In this document: positions 33,154-43,767 of the stretch, one piece after another | How the letters are laid out: the number at the start of each line of letters is the position of its first letter | How positions within the stretch are numbered: position 1 is the stretch's first letter | DNA from: Salegentibacter maritimus | Lineage (GTDB): Bacteria > Bacteroidota > Bacteroidia > Flavobacteriales > Flavobacteriaceae | Assembly (NCBI RefSeq): GCF_016236915.1 | Contig: NZ_JAEHOK010000012.1 | Coordinates: forward strand, 87,786 to 151,785 | Reading direction: 5' to 3' | Length of the DNA stretch: 64,000 nt | Notes under the pieces: model-generated | What the model was told of the DNA's origin: nothing | The model's database searches: none | The model's input: the letters and a program-made list of their open reading frames with translations, nothing else | Program-made: the position numbers and the translations under genes

Positions 33154-34503
33154 TTAAAAACCAAGCATTAATTTAGAGATATAAAAAAAGAGAAAAATAC
33201 CGAAAATATCATTACTGGTTGTGATAAAAGGCCCTGTAGCAATAGCGGGGTCAATGCCTTGTTTATTTAAAATAATAGGCACAAAAGTTCCTACCAGTGC
33301 CGCAACTATAATTACCGAAAGCAAAGATGCAGCTATGGTAAAGCTCACCATTTGATCCTGGCCTACGAGCAAGCCAAATAAAATAACGAGTACCCCCAGG
33401 GAGATTCCATTTATTAAACTTAGGCCCACTTCTTTAATTAGGCGCTGTAACAAACTTCCGCGCAAATTATCGTTGGCAAGCCCCTGCACTATAATCGCGC
33501 TAGATTGCACCCCTACATTTCCGGCCATGGCCGCAATTAAAGGAGTAAAAAAGAACAAAACCGGGAACTGTTCTAAAGCTTCTTCGAAGCCTTTCATGAT
33601 ATAAACACTGCCCAATCCTCCAAAAAGCCCAAGAACCAACCAGGGCAAACGTGCTCTTGTTAACCTTAAAAGGCTATCATCTGCCTCTACGCTTTCCGAA
33701 ATACCGGAAGCCATCTGATAATCTTTTTCAGCTTCTTCTTTTATAAAATCTACAATATCATCAATAGTAATCCTACCCACCAATCGACCCATTTCATCTA
33801 CTACTGGAATCGCTTCCAGGTCGTACTTTTGCATAATTCGGGCCACCTCGTCACCTTCGGTATGTACATTTACAAAATCTACCTGTGGGATATACACATC
33901 ACTAATATTGGCGTGACTGGGGGCGGTAAGTAAATCTTTTAGAGATAATCTTCCCTTTAGTTTTTGTTTATCATCTACCACATAAATAGAGTGTACACGG
34001 GTAACATTTTCGGCTTGTTCCCGCATCTCTTTCATACAGCCGGTCACACTCCAATTCTCGTTAACCTTTACGAGCTCTTTTGCCATAAGTCCCCCGGCAG
34101 AATCTTCATCATAGCGGAGTAGTTCTACAATGTTATCGGCGTGTTCTTCATCTACAAGTTCTGCAATAACATTTTGTTGGCGTTCGGGAGACAGTTCTGA
34201 AATGATATCGGCCGCATCATCGGTATCCATTTCTTCCAGCTCTTCTGCAATTTCTTTGGCCGAAAGTGTTTCCAAAATACGTTCCCGAACCCCCTCCTCA
34301 AGCTCCATAAGAGCTTCTGCTGTTTTTTGACTATCTAAAAGTTTCACCACATACGTGGCCTCTTCTAAAGATAGTTCGGTAATAATTTCAGCAATATCAG
34401 CGTGGTGTACATCTTCAAGATGCAGTAATAATTCCTCGTTGTTTCCTTCGGCAACAAGAAATTTTATTTTGTCAATTAATTCACTGCTGATTTGAAATTG
34501 CAT
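33154..34503 (-). CDS. mgtE: Magnesium transporter MgtE
   Basis: The 449-residue protein has the MgtE order: an N-terminal superhelical domain of repeated acidic helices ([35 protein letters not shown]), two CBS domains (~residues 135-265), and five transmembrane helices from about residue 285 ([18 protein letters not shown] onward), with [12 protein letters not shown] in the pore region. It is a Mg2+-gated channel of the inner membrane. Its first 23 bases overlap the end of rsmA, so the two are translated from one message. Confidence 0.96.
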   Translation of the reverse strand: MQFQISSELIDKIKFLVAEGNNEELLLHLEDVHHADIAEIITELSLEEATYVVKLLDSQKTAEALMELEEGVRERILETLSAKEIAEELEEMDTDDAADIISELSPERQQNVIAELVDEEHADNIVELLRYDEDSAGGLMAKELVKVNENWSVTGCMKEMREQAENVTRVHSIYVVDDKQKLKGRLSLKDLLTAPSHANISDVYIPQVDFVNVHTEGDEVARIMQKYDLEAIPVVDEMGRLVGRITIDDIVDFIKEEAEKDYQMASGISESVEADDSLLRLTRARLPWLVLGLFGGLGSVYIMKGFEEALEQFPVLFFFTPLIAAMAGNVGVQSSAIIVQGLANDNLRGSLLQRLIKEVGLSLINGISLGVLVILFGLLVGQDQMVSFTIAASLLSVIIVAALVGTFVPIILNKQGIDPAIATGPFITTSNDIFGIFLFFYISKLMLGF

Positions 34504-35314
34504 ACGGCTGAATTTTAAGGGTCAAATCTATAAACTCCCGAAAATCCAATTGCTCCGGGCGCTGGCCAAATATACTATCTTCCTTAAGATTATCGGGTAA
34601 ATCGAAACTTTTTAAACTATTTCGTAAGGTTTTTCTACGCTGTTGAAAAGCTTTTTTAACCACGCTAAAAAACAATTTTTCGTTACATGGCAAACTAAAA
34701 TCTTCTTTTCTGGTTAAACGCAAAACCCCGCTATCTACTTTTGGTGGCGGATTGAATACCGAAGGAGGCACGGTAAATAGATATTCGGCTTCATAAAAAG
34801 CCTGTACCAATACCGAAAGGATTCCATAGGTTTTATTCCCCTTTTTTTCACAAATTCGTTTAGCAACCTCTTTTTGAAACATCCCTGAAAATTCAGGAAT
34901 TTGATGCTTTAATTCTAAAACCTTAAAAACAATTTGGGTAGAAATATTATATGGAAAATTCCCTATAACCGCAAAAGCCTCATCGCGAAAAACTGTACCC
35001 AAATCGTATTTTAAAAAGTCCTGTTGATGAATTCTACCGTGAAGTTTCGGATAATGCTCTTGCAGGTATGCAACACTCTCTGTATCGATTTCTATCACGT
35101 GTACTTCAGCGTCCTGTTGCAATAGGTATTTGGTTAACACCCCCATACCCGGACCGATCTCCAACACTTTTGTATACCCCTTATAATTAAGCGTTTCAGC
35201 AATGTCTTTAGCTACATTTTCATCAGTTAAAAAATGTTGGCCAAGATGTTTTTTAGCTCTTACCTCACCCTCCTGAACCTGGGATACCTTTCTTTTTTTT
35301 TTATACTTCGCCAT
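34481..35314 (-). CDS. rsmA: 16S rRNA dimethyladenosine transferase
   Basis: The 277-residue SAM-dependent methyltransferase (KsgA/RsmA) dimethylates two adjacent adenines in the 3'-terminal hairpin of 16S rRNA during small-subunit assembly. Motif I is [15 protein letters not shown], motif IV is NFPYNIST (the NxPY catalytic motif), and the C-terminal helical domain is present. The N-terminus is Lys/Arg-rich ([10 protein letters not shown]). It starts 4 bp after the DUF4286 stop. Confidence 0.96.
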   Translation of the reverse strand: MAKYKKKRKVSQVQEGEVRAKKHLGQHFLTDENVAKDIAETLNYKGYTKVLEIGPGMGVLTKYLLQQDAEVHVIEIDTESVAYLQEHYPKLHGRIHQQDFLKYDLGTVFRDEAFAVIGNFPYNISTQIVFKVLELKHQIPEFSGMFQKEVAKRICEKKGNKTYGILSVLVQAFYEAEYLFTVPPSVFNPPPKVDSGVLRLTRKEDFSLPCNEKLFFSVVKKAFQQRRKTLRNSLKSFDLPDNLKEDSIFGQRPEQLDFREFIDLTLKIQPYAISNQQ

Positions 35315-35318
35315 ACAA

Positions 35319-35627
35319 TTATTGCTCGCTTATTACTTGCATTTCTGTTCTAAAAGCAACGAATTTACCTTCAAAAACCTTGCTTTTTTCCCTCATGCTA
35401 TCGGCATCCTCCTTGTAGTAATTATCGAGATCTGCCTTGCTTTGGGCTGTATATTGAACAGAATAGGTGATGCCCCCCATAGCCTCGGTAACCATTACCC
35501 GCGTCATAAGTGCTTTTTTAAATTTTCCCGTGTCTAACATTTCGGGGATATGCTCTTCTTTCATCCAATTTAGCCATTCGCTATGAATGCTTTCCTCTAC
35601 ATTTATGGTTACATTATATATGTACAT
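35319..35627 (-). CDS. DUF4286 small protein
   Basis: The 102-residue protein is a ferredoxin-like alpha-beta domain ([30 protein letters not shown], then [17 protein letters not shown]) of the DUF4286 family. Its function is unknown. It is tightly packed between the TPR protein gene (9 bp) and rsmA (4 bp), so it belongs to the serS-to-mgtE operon. Confidence 0.8.
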   Translation of the reverse strand: MYIYNVTINVEESIHSEWLNWMKEEHIPEMLDTGKFKKALMTRVMVTEAMGGITYSVQYTAQSKADLDNYYKEDADSMREKSKVFEGKFVAFRTEMQVISEQ

Positions 35628-35636
35628 ATTGATCTT

Positions 35637-37427
35637 TTAAGGTGTTTCTTGATAATCTCCTCTAAGGGCCCGGTATTTTTTACGAGCCTCGACAAAGTAA
35701 ATACTATCGGCAAAGTTAAATATTATTTGCTCGTAATATTTTTTGGCCTCTTCCCTATTTTCCAGCTGGTTTGCATATAATTCAGCTAAATAGTAATGGG
35801 CGTTATCAGAAAGGATATCGGATTTAAAATTTTTAATAATCCTAAGATAATTATCTTTAGCTTTTAAAGCCTGTCCTGTTTCTTCAAATAACTGCGCTTG
35901 CTTTAACAAGGCTTCATCTTCAATTTTTTCACCTTTATGTACACTTAAAATCTCTCCAAGAAGTTGAATTGCTTCTAAACTTTTCTCCTGAAAGGCCAAC
36001 AAATCGGCCCGTGCATATTTTTTAAGTGCCGTTTGTGTGGTATCTTCTATAGAATTATCTTCAATAAGCAAACTCAACTCCATCGCATCATTAGCGATAA
36101 GCTGAGAGGTAGAAGATTTTAAAATATCAAGCTGCTGTTTAGCCCATTTAAAATCTCCTTTAAAATAACTTGTTTTCGCCACTTTATAACGTGCATTTTG
36201 CGAAATTTGATGGTTTTTCACTAAGTTTTGAACCTGGGAATAATAAATTAGCGCTTCGTTAAATTTTTCCTGTAGCACTAAAATATCTGCCAGCGACAGT
36301 TTTACTACTGCTTTGTCGAAATTGCTTCCGGCCTTTTTGGAAAGTTCTTTCAACAATGCAATAGCTCTTTCCTGTTTATGTTGCTTAAAAGCCAGGAAAT
36401 TGGCAAAATCTATTTGTAAAGCCAATGTATTGAGTCCGTCTCCATATTCTTCCAGCAGTTCGGTATATTTTTTTTCGATGTCCTGATATGCGCTTTCATC
36501 TTCTTGCTCCAGCTGCATTTGCAATAAAAACTGATTTCCCTGCAACACCAGGTTTTCTGAAGGTGCCTCTTCTATTATATATTCCACAATTTCTGAGGCG
36601 GCCTCAAAATTGGAAGCTTCCCGCGCCGCAAACGCAAGATTTAAAATAGCCTGCAAACCTTTATCGCTCCTTTTGTAAATAGCCTTTTCCTGAGAAAAGG
36701 CTTTTAAAAACTCCTTCTCCTGAATAAAAAGCCAGCTAAGCATTTCGTTATATAGCAAACTGGGATTTTGTTGCAGTTTTGTAAGCAATAGTCTTCTAAA
36801 AACAGTATTGGTTTCACTTGAAGCATCTGCCGAGATATACTTGCCGAACTCACGATTAGCAATTGGGAAAAAATCGGGGTTTGCTTCAATTAGCTCCAGG
36901 TAATTTTTAAACATGAGTTCTGTTTTGCCCTGCTCCCCATAAATTCTTGCCAACTGTATATTATAATTTAACTCGCTATTTAGCTCCATTGCCTTTTCAT
37001 AAGCAGCTGCAGCATTACTGAGCAAGCTATATTTCTGAAAGGTACGTGCTATGGAATACGCATAATTGGGACGTGCATTAATGGCACTTAAAGCCTCTTC
37101 ATAAAATTTTGCGGCTCTTTGGGTATTTTGCTGAAGTTCGTAATTATGCCCCAGTTCAATTAAAAGTGTTGGATTGTTTGCTGAATTATTCAACCTCTGC
37201 CGAAGCAATTCTTCTGCCTTTTTAAAATTCTCCAATTGCTGATGGCTTTGCACCACCCCAAAAAAATAGGCCGTATGCTCCGGTTTTTCTTCTAATAATT
37301 GCTCATAGACTTTAAGGGCTTTTTCAAATTCCCCCTGGTCAAAAAAATTACGTGCCAACCTATCAGATTGCGCCCAGACCCCTAAAATGGAGCAAATAAA
37401 AAAGATAAAAAACAAGGTAGAGCGCAT
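35637..37427 (-). CDS. Secreted or periplasmic TPR repeat protein
   Basis: The 596-residue protein (from the ATG at 37427, which gives the signal peptide FFIFFICSILGVWAQ) is composed of many tetratricopeptide repeats, such as EKALKVYEQLLEEKPEHTAYFFGV and QRAAKFYEEALSAINARPNYAYSIARTF. The C-terminal repeats (DNAHYYLAELYANQLENREEAKKYYEQII) resemble outer-membrane assembly TPR lipoproteins. A TTG start 11 codons upstream would lengthen the signal region and is less likely. It is probably a scaffold for a protein complex in the periplasm; partners are unknown. Confidence 0.85.
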   Translation of the reverse strand: MRSTLFFIFFICSILGVWAQSDRLARNFFDQGEFEKALKVYEQLLEEKPEHTAYFFGVVQSHQQLENFKKAEELLRQRLNNSANNPTLLIELGHNYELQQNTQRAAKFYEEALSAINARPNYAYSIARTFQKYSLLSNAAAAYEKAMELNSELNYNIQLARIYGEQGKTELMFKNYLELIEANPDFFPIANREFGKYISADASSETNTVFRRLLLTKLQQNPSLLYNEMLSWLFIQEKEFLKAFSQEKAIYKRSDKGLQAILNLAFAAREASNFEAASEIVEYIIEEAPSENLVLQGNQFLLQMQLEQEDESAYQDIEKKYTELLEEYGDGLNTLALQIDFANFLAFKQHKQERAIALLKELSKKAGSNFDKAVVKLSLADILVLQEKFNEALIYYSQVQNLVKNHQISQNARYKVAKTSYFKGDFKWAKQQLDILKSSTSQLIANDAMELSLLIEDNSIEDTTQTALKKYARADLLAFQEKSLEAIQLLGEILSVHKGEKIEDEALLKQAQLFEETGQALKAKDNYLRIIKNFKSDILSDNAHYYLAELYANQLENREEAKKYYEQIIFNFADSIYFVEARKKYRALRGDYQETP

Positions 37428-37474
37428 CCTGTAAATATAAGAATTTGCCCTTTTAATCAATAGTAATCGTCCTT

Positions 37475-38746
37475 TTAATCTATTAGCCTAAAGCCGGTGT
37501 AAGGCACTAAAACATCGGGGATTTTAATCCCCTCTTCGGTTTGGTAATTCTCCAGGATTCCCGCAAGTACACGTGGTAAAGCCAGGGCACTTCCGTTAAG
37601 GGTGTGTGCCAATTCCTTTTTGCCTTCTTTATTCTTATATCGAAGCTTAAGTCGGTTAGCCTGAAAAGTCTCAAAATTTGAAACCGAGCTAATCTCCAGC
37701 CAACGATCTTGCGCGGTAGAAAACACTTCAAAATCGTAAGTAAGGGCAGCGGTAAAGCCAAGATCTCCTCCACATAGCCTTAGAATTCGGTAAGGCAATT
37801 TCAAATCGGTTAAAATATCTTTGATATGTTCAACCATATTATCTAAAGCAGTATAAGAATCTTGGGGTTTTTCTATCCTTACCAACTCTACTTTATCAAA
37901 TTGATGCAAACGGTTAAGTCCGCGAACATGGGCTCCATAAGAACCTGCTTCCCTTCTAAAACAAGGTGTAAACCCGGTACAGGCAATGGGAAAATCTTTA
38001 TCGGTCAACAGGCGGTCACGGTACATATTGGTCATAGGCACTTCAGCTGTTGGTATCATATAAAGATCATCGGCCGTTATATGATACATTTGCCCTTCTT
38101 TATCGGGCAACTGTCCTGTTCCCAAACCTGAAGCTTCATTGACCATTAAAGGCAACTGGTATTCGGTATAACCGGCATCAATAGCTTTGTCTAAAAAGTA
38201 GGTAATTAAAGCTCTTTGTAAGCGAGCTCCTTTTCCTTTATAAACAGGAAAACCGGCACCGGTAACTTTATTTCCCAATTCAAAATCAATAATATCGTAT
38301 TTTTTGGCAAGCTCCCAATGTGGCAGTGAACCTTCGGCAAGTACAGGAACATCCCCTTCTCTAAAAACCTCTTCGTTATCTTCTTCTGAATTTCCCGCTG
38401 GCACAGATTGGTGAGGCACATTAGGAATAGTATAAAGCAAAGATTCAAGATTGGCTACCGTAGTGGCGAGCTCTTCTGAAAGCGCTTTAGAATCTTCCTT
38501 TAAGTTTCCTGTTTTTTCTTTGATTAAATTGGCTTTTTGATGTTCCCCATTTTTAAACATCATCCCAATTTGTTTAGAAAGCCTGTTAGATTCGGCTAAA
38601 ATATCATCGAGTTTGGCTTGCGTAGCCCGACGTTTATCGTCTAACTGCAGCACCTCGTCAAGAATACTTTCGGCCTCAAAATTTCGTTTTTTGAGTGCGT
38701 TTATAAATTCCTGCTTATTTTCCCTAATATGGTTAACCTGTAACAT
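37475..38746 (-). CDS. serS: Serine--tRNA ligase
   Basis: The 423-residue class II synthetase charges tRNA-Ser. The N-terminal coiled-coil arm (residues ~1-100, LDDKRRATQAKLDDILAESNRLSKQIG) binds the long variable arm of the tRNA. Motif 2 is CFRREAGSYGAHVRGLNRLHQFDKVE and motif 3 is LNGSALALPRVLAGILENYQ. Length is normal. It is the first gene of an operon with the TPR protein, DUF4286, rsmA and mgtE. Confidence 0.98.
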   Translation of the reverse strand: MLQVNHIRENKQEFINALKKRNFEAESILDEVLQLDDKRRATQAKLDDILAESNRLSKQIGMMFKNGEHQKANLIKEKTGNLKEDSKALSEELATTVANLESLLYTIPNVPHQSVPAGNSEEDNEEVFREGDVPVLAEGSLPHWELAKKYDIIDFELGNKVTGAGFPVYKGKGARLQRALITYFLDKAIDAGYTEYQLPLMVNEASGLGTGQLPDKEGQMYHITADDLYMIPTAEVPMTNMYRDRLLTDKDFPIACTGFTPCFRREAGSYGAHVRGLNRLHQFDKVELVRIEKPQDSYTALDNMVEHIKDILTDLKLPYRILRLCGGDLGFTAALTYDFEVFSTAQDRWLEISSVSNFETFQANRLKLRYKNKEGKKELAHTLNGSALALPRVLAGILENYQTEEGIKIPDVLVPYTGFRLID

Positions 38747-38866
38747 AGCTTTCTTTTATTCGACAATCGAGAGTTAAATATCCCGAGGTTCAGCCCTAAA
38801 TTACTAATTATTTCTACTTATCGCTTCCTAAAACTATTTGAAGCAATTTACTTTTATCTAAAGCTG

Positions 38867-38874
38867 CAAATGTA
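38867..38874 (-). promoter_or_regulatory. Candidate -7 box for the serS operon
   Basis: On the minus strand TACATTTG matches TAnnTTTG. It lies 121 bp upstream of the serS start codon, in the gap behind the HTTM gene, leaving a leader of about 110 bases. Confidence 0.4.
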
Positions 38875-38893
38875 AGAAAAGCACTGAAAATTA

Positions 38894-40213
38894 CTAGTCT
38901 AATTTTGAAGGTAAAATCCAGTCGTGATGCTTAAAATGATTCCATTTTTCGGCTGCCAGGTCTACTTTTGGATCTATAAAATTTTGGTAAGGCCTGCCGT
39001 TAATACTTATTTTAGATTTTACAAACACCTGTACTTCTTTCCCCTTATTGGCATAATCTTTCTTTAAATACTGTGCAAACTGCCACATCATATCTGGTTT
39101 AGAATTTACGGAGCGCATTTGTTTTCTGCTCAGGTAGCGTGCTTTGTTGATGTGAATGGTATCTGTAGTTCCTTTTTCCACTACTTTAAATGTGGTTTTA
39201 CCCGATCGGGAGCGCAACATCATACGCCAACTTAGGCGATGGCCTTCCTCTGTCCACAGTACATTATCTTTAATAAACCAATGCCTAAGTGGCAAGCTAA
39301 TTTGAATTACAAACCAAACCGAAAGCGCCAAAATTAATGTATTTCTAAAAGGAGGAACTATAATTTCAGCTTTATCGTAATAGGGTTTTTTGTTACGAAG
39401 AATGTATTTATTAATCCTTTCTGAAGGAAAAAAGAACAGGCAAAAAGCCAGGGACAAATAAGGGAAAATACCTATATGAAAAATAAAACTATTGAATAAA
39501 TGAAAGAAAATAGCCAGGATAAAAGCCGGCAACCTAGTTCTTTTCCATAGAAGCGCAGGGATAATTAAGAGATCGAAAACAAGTCCAAAATAAGTAATTA
39601 CATATCTTATCCAGGGCTGTTGCAGCATTTCCCCCACCAACCAATAATCGGCTTTTCCGGCCATAAGCATAGCCGGCAAGGTACCATCTAGCCAATCTGG
39701 GTATAATTTAGCTACCGAGGCATAGGTGTAAACTATCCATAATTGCAGTACGATAAAAAGCCACACCCACTGCGGCATGGCAATTTTCTGTAAATTAGGC
39801 TTTTTCCAGCTATCAATCGACAAATATCGATTTGCCGGAAGAAAAAACATTATACCGCATAACAGCATTAGCAGGTAATAATGATTATTATAGGAAGATT
39901 TTTGCATCAGGTAAACAGCTGCCCACATAATGGTATAGCAGAAAATACTAAAGCGGTATTTAAAGCCCAGCATTACAAAAACACCAAACAGCCCCATCAA
40001 CCCATAATAATATAGCATGCCATTACCGGGAAGTGGCTGTAAGAATTCAAAACCTATAAAGGTAAAAGTAAACTCGGGCTCAATAAGGGCTCTTCGAATC
40101 CAACCTGTAAAAATTGCACCAACGGCTTCTAAGGTAATAAGCAGTCCAAAAATAATTCTAAAAGCAATAAGTGCCGAATTATCTACTTGCTTAAAAAGCC
40201 ATTTATTGAGCAT
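38894..40213 (-). CDS. HTTM-domain multi-pass membrane protein (gamma-carboxylase-like)
   Basis: The 439-residue protein has ~8 hydrophobic segments and matches the HTTM domain shared with vitamin K-dependent gamma-carboxylase: ALIAFRIIFGLLITLEAV, YNNHYYLLMLLCGIMFFLPANRYLSID, and the LWIVYTYASVAKLYPDWLDG segment. The last ~130 residues are soluble and include LSWRMMLRSRSGKTTF. Bacterial HTTM proteins have no established reaction. The start overlaps the ribF stop by 11 bases, so it is translated with ribF. Confidence 0.85.
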   Translation of the reverse strand: MLNKWLFKQVDNSALIAFRIIFGLLITLEAVGAIFTGWIRRALIEPEFTFTFIGFEFLQPLPGNGMLYYYGLMGLFGVFVMLGFKYRFSIFCYTIMWAAVYLMQKSSYNNHYYLLMLLCGIMFFLPANRYLSIDSWKKPNLQKIAMPQWVWLFIVLQLWIVYTYASVAKLYPDWLDGTLPAMLMAGKADYWLVGEMLQQPWIRYVITYFGLVFDLLIIPALLWKRTRLPAFILAIFFHLFNSFIFHIGIFPYLSLAFCLFFFPSERINKYILRNKKPYYDKAEIIVPPFRNTLILALSVWFVIQISLPLRHWFIKDNVLWTEEGHRLSWRMMLRSRSGKTTFKVVEKGTTDTIHINKARYLSRKQMRSVNSKPDMMWQFAQYLKKDYANKGKEVQVFVKSKISINGRPYQNFIDPKVDLAAEKWNHFKHHDWILPSKLD

Positions 40214-41147
40214 AATTATCTCTAATATATTGTTTTGAAAACGCCTCGTCCTGTCGCATTGCGATTTTTAATGCCTCTATAGAACTAAATTTTTTCTCTG
40301 CCCGAATCCTGGTAAGCATTTCTATTCTAAGTTCTTTTCCGTATAAATCTTTATCAAGATTAAAGAAATAGGTTTCTATGGTTTGTTCTTCTCCTCCCAC
40401 GGTTGGGTTAGTCCCTATATTCATCATCCCAAAATATTTTTCCCCATCTATGGTAGAGCTAACCACATAGACACCATTTTTAGGAATCAACTTGTAATCT
40501 TCCTTAATACTCACATTAGCGGTTGGGTACTTAAATTCTTTGCCAAGGCCACGACCTCTTACCACCACTCCTTTTAAACTAAAAGGTGTTTGCAAATAAT
40601 TATTGGCCTGCTCTACCCTACCCTGTAATAGGGCATTTCTAATTTTGGTTGAACTTACGGCCACCTGGTCCACTTCCTGCTTGGTTATTTCCTCTACCTC
40701 AAATCCATATTCTTCGCCAAATTGCTTTAAGGTATTGATATCTGCAGTACGGTTTCGGCCAAAACGATGATCGTAGCCAATGATTACTTTCTTAGCTTTA
40801 AGCCTATTCACCAAAATATCACGTACAAATTCCTGTGCTGTAAGCCTGGAAAATTGCTGTGTAAATGGGTGCACTACTAAGTGATCTATCCCGGTATCTT
40901 CCAGGATCTCGGTACGTTCTTCTATGGTATTTATAAGTTTTAACCCACTTTCTTTTTGCAAAACCATTCTTGGATGCGGAAAAAAAGTAAAGATAACCGA
41001 TTCAAGATTTTCAATTTTAGCAGCATCTACCAGTCTTTTTATTATTTGCTGGTGGCCCGCATGAACGCCATCAAAAGTACCAATAGTAACTACTGTTTGC
41101 TTCTCACTTTTAAAAGCATTTGCTCCTTTATGTATCTTCAAGCCCAA
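40203..41147 (-). CDS. ribF: Bifunctional riboflavin kinase / FAD synthetase
   Basis: The 314-residue protein makes FMN and then FAD. The N-terminal half is a nucleotidyltransferase (VVTIGTFDGVHAGHQQIIKRL with the HxGH motif, and GYDHRFGRNR). The C-terminal half is the riboflavin kinase with GRGLGKEFKYPTANV (PTAN motif) and NIGTNPTVGG. Both domains are complete. No FMN riboswitch was seen upstream; the start is one base after the pth stop. Confidence 0.97.
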   Translation of the reverse strand: MGLKIHKGANAFKSEKQTVVTIGTFDGVHAGHQQIIKRLVDAAKIENLESVIFTFFPHPRMVLQKESGLKLINTIEERTEILEDTGIDHLVVHPFTQQFSRLTAQEFVRDILVNRLKAKKVIIGYDHRFGRNRTADINTLKQFGEEYGFEVEEITKQEVDQVAVSSTKIRNALLQGRVEQANNYLQTPFSLKGVVVRGRGLGKEFKYPTANVSIKEDYKLIPKNGVYVVSSTIDGEKYFGMMNIGTNPTVGGEEQTIETYFFNLDKDLYGKELRIEMLTRIRAEKKFSSIEALKIAMRQDEAFSKQYIRDNYAQ

Positions 41148-41148
41148 C

Positions 41149-41778
41149 TTATTTACCGTTAAATGAATTCATTGTATTAGAAACACCTGCTGTCCCGAAA
41201 GATTTCACTAATTCGGATGATTTCTGAAAACGTTCCGGCAACTCCTTTCTCTCTTCCTCATCCCACTCGCCCAGCACGTAGTCTACTTGTTGGCCTTTAG
41301 AAAACTCATTGCTAATTCCAAATCTAAATCTATTATATTTTGTGGTATTTAGTGTACTTTGAATGTCTTTTAAGCCATTATGGCCACCATCACTACCTTT
41401 AGTCTTTAAGCGAATGGTTCCAAATGATAAATTAAGATCATCGGTAATTACCAATAAATTCTGCAATTCTATTTTTTCCTTTTGAAGCCAGTAATTTACA
41501 GCCTTTCCACTAAGGTTCATATAAGTAGAAGGTTTTAACAATATAAAAGTTCGGCCTTTGAACTTAAATTTAGCGACATCACCCAATTTTTCGGTAGAAA
41601 AACTCACCTCTTCTTTTTCGGCTATATAGTCTAAAATTTTAAAGCCTATATTGTGACGGGTATTTTCATATTTAGGACCCGGATTTCCCAGTCCTACGAT
41701 CAAAAATTTCTTCATGGGATCTTGTTCTTCTTCCTGGGGCTTTTTCTTACTAAGTATTTTTCCGAAGAAAGGCAGCAT
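41149..41778 (-). CDS. pth: Peptidyl-tRNA hydrolase
   Basis: The 209-residue enzyme frees tRNA from peptidyl-tRNA that has dropped off the ribosome. The signature FLIVGLGNPGPKYENTRHNIGF holds the catalytic His, and NLLVITDDLNLSFGTIRLK and GGHNGLKDI hold the other active-site residues. There is a 21-residue Lys/Glu-rich N-terminal extension before MKKFLIVG. The internal ATG at 41715 would give a protein of family-typical length, so the true start is uncertain. Confidence 0.94.
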   Translation of the reverse strand: MLPFFGKILSKKKPQEEEQDPMKKFLIVGLGNPGPKYENTRHNIGFKILDYIAEKEEVSFSTEKLGDVAKFKFKGRTFILLKPSTYMNLSGKAVNYWLQKEKIELQNLLVITDDLNLSFGTIRLKTKGSDGGHNGLKDIQSTLNTTKYNRFRFGISNEFSKGQQVDYVLGEWDEEERKELPERFQKSSELVKSFGTAGVSNTMNSFNGK

Positions 41779-41950
41779 AGCATTAGTTTTGGTAAAGATA
41801 AAACTATTAGAATATTTAACTAAATGTTTTTAGCCTATAATCCAGATTTAAAAAAAGCTACTACCAACCCAAAAAGACAATTTCTTATTCCTAAAAAGCT
41901 ACAAAAGCTTAATTGAAAATAGTCTATTAAGTTTTAAAAAGTATTTAAAA

Positions 41951-41981
41951 TAAAAAAGCATCCTGTACAGGATGCTTTTTT
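41951..41981. terminator. Terminator of rplY
   Basis: A near-perfect hairpin (AGCATCCTG, ta, CAGGATGCT, about 41957-41976) flanked by A- and T-runs on both sides works in both directions. On the minus strand it terminates the prs-rplY unit about 20 bp past the rplY stop, separating it from pth. Confidence 0.9.
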
Positions 41982-42002
41982 GTATTTGTTGGAATAAAAA
42001 GA

Positions 42003-42656
42003 TTAGTTCCCCTCTCCTTCTTTCACTGCAGCAACATCACCTGTTTCAGTAGATGGTACTTCGTCTGCCGCTACTTCATCCTCGTCGTCCTCGTCTAAGG
42101 CAACAATATTACGTGAAGTTCTCACCTGGCAAATTACAGTGTTATCTGGATGCTGAATTTCATAAGCTTCATCTTGTACAGCTGTAACATACAGTTTTTG
42201 ACCAATTTTAAGCTGAGATACATCAGCAGTAATATAATCTGGCAATTCCTGAGCCAAACCTCTTACTTTTAACCTACGTAAGTTGTAACGCAATACTCCA
42301 CCATTCTTCACCCCTCGGGCAACACCTTCGGTATGGATTGGAATTTCCATAGTGATTGGTTTATCATCACTAATTTGGTAGAAATCTACGTGCAAAATAG
42401 CATCTGTAACCGGGTGGAATTGAATATCCTGAAGAATAGCATTAAACTTCTCACTATCTCCAAGTTTAATTTCCACGGTATGCACATCTGGGGTGTACAC
42501 AAGGTTGTTAAACGAAATTTCATCTGTTGCAAAGTGCAACGGCTTGGCATCTCCCCCGTATAATACGCAAGGAACCTGTCCAGCATTACGCAGGGCCTTT
42601 GTGGCTTTCTTTCCTACGCTTTCTCTTTTAGATCCGTTGATCGTAATTGATTTCAT
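42003..42656 (-). CDS. rplY: 50S ribosomal protein L25 (Ctc type)
   Basis: The 217-residue protein has the N-terminal L25 beta-barrel ([32 protein letters not shown]) that binds 5S rRNA and the C-terminal TL5/Ctc domain ([32 protein letters not shown]). The last ~35 residues are strongly acidic and probably disordered. The long form with the Ctc domain is usual in Bacteroidetes. It lies 122 bp after prs. Confidence 0.95.
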   Translation of the reverse strand: MKSITINGSKRESVGKKATKALRNAGQVPCVLYGGDAKPLHFATDEISFNNLVYTPDVHTVEIKLGDSEKFNAILQDIQFHPVTDAILHVDFYQISDDKPITMEIPIHTEGVARGVKNGGVLRYNLRRLKVRGLAQELPDYITADVSQLKIGQKLYVTAVQDEAYEIQHPDNTVICQVRTSRNIVALDEDDEDEVAADEVPSTETGDVAAVKEGEGN

Positions 42657-42778
42657 TGTTGAAAAATTTTAGGCTGCAAAAGTAGTGCTTTTTTCGCTTC
42701 TATAAAACCCTGAATCAAAATTCTTTAAAACAACATTTTAATTCGGGAGTCCTATTAAAAATATAAGCACAAAGGAGT

Positions 42779-43720
42779 TTACATAATAAATTTAGAACTT
42801 ATAGATTTATTTTCGTGTACCCTGGTCATTACATCGGCAAAAAGACGGGCACAGCTCACCACTTTAATTTTCTTGCTCTCCTGTTTTAGAGGAATAGAAT
42901 CTGTAACAATTAATTCCTGAAGCTTCGAGTTTTCAATTCGCTCGTAAGCTTCTCCAGAAAGCACGGGATGTGTACATATTGCCCGTACACTTATAGCACC
43001 ACGCTCCATCATTACATCGGCTGCTTTAGTTAAGGTACCGGCGGTATCTACCATATCATCTACCAGCACCACATTTTTACCTTCTACATTTCCAATAAGC
43101 TCCATATGCGAAATCATATTGGCTTTTGCACGTTGCTTATAGCAAATAACCACATCGCTTTCCAAAGCTTTAGAATATGCATAAGCCCTTTTAGACCCAC
43201 CCATATCTGGCGAAGCAATAGTTAAGTTGTCCAGGCCTAATTTTTTTAAATGCGGAAGAAATATGGTGGAAGCATACAAATGATCTACCGGCTTTTCAAA
43301 GAATCCCTGAATTTGATCTGCGTGCAAATCCATGGTAATAATTCTGGTTGCTCCGGCGGTTTCAAGAATACTGGCAATCATTTTAGCGGCAATTGGCACT
43401 CTTGGCTTGTCTTTTCTATCCTGGCGTGCCCATCCGAAATAAGGAAGAACAGCCGTAATATGTCTGGCTGATGCTCTTTTAGCAGCATCTAGCATTAATA
43501 ACATCTCCATTAAATGGTCTGATCCCGGATGCGTAGACCCTATAATAAAAACCCGGGAACCGCGAACCGACTCTTCAAAAGAAGGTTGAAATTCACCATC
43601 ACTATACGTGGAGGTAATCACGTTTCCTAGTTTCGCCCCATAAGCTTCTGCTATTTTAGCAGCTAAAGCTTTACTTTGGGTACAGGAAAAAATTTTTGCT
43701 TCGGTAGTTACTTCTGGCAT
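42779..43720 (-). CDS. prs: Ribose-phosphate pyrophosphokinase
   Basis: The 313-residue enzyme makes PRPP from ribose-5-phosphate and ATP for nucleotide, histidine and tryptophan synthesis. Class I signatures are present: SYSDGEFQPSFEESVRG, the ATP-binding region YFGWARQDRKDKPRVPI, the metal-binding DLHADQIQGFF segment, and the PRPP loop NVVLVDDMVDTAGTLTKAA. The start ATG is preceded at ~50 bp by a consensus -7 box. Confidence 0.97.
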   Translation of the reverse strand: MPEVTTEAKIFSCTQSKALAAKIAEAYGAKLGNVITSTYSDGEFQPSFEESVRGSRVFIIGSTHPGSDHLMEMLLMLDAAKRASARHITAVLPYFGWARQDRKDKPRVPIAAKMIASILETAGATRIITMDLHADQIQGFFEKPVDHLYASTIFLPHLKKLGLDNLTIASPDMGGSKRAYAYSKALESDVVICYKQRAKANMISHMELIGNVEGKNVVLVDDMVDTAGTLTKAADVMMERGAISVRAICTHPVLSGEAYERIENSKLQELIVTDSIPLKQESKKIKVVSCARLFADVMTRVHENKSISSKFIM

Positions 43721-43767
43721 CTTGTGTTGTGTTTGCGTATTTTGTGGTACATATGTTGTGAGGGGCC

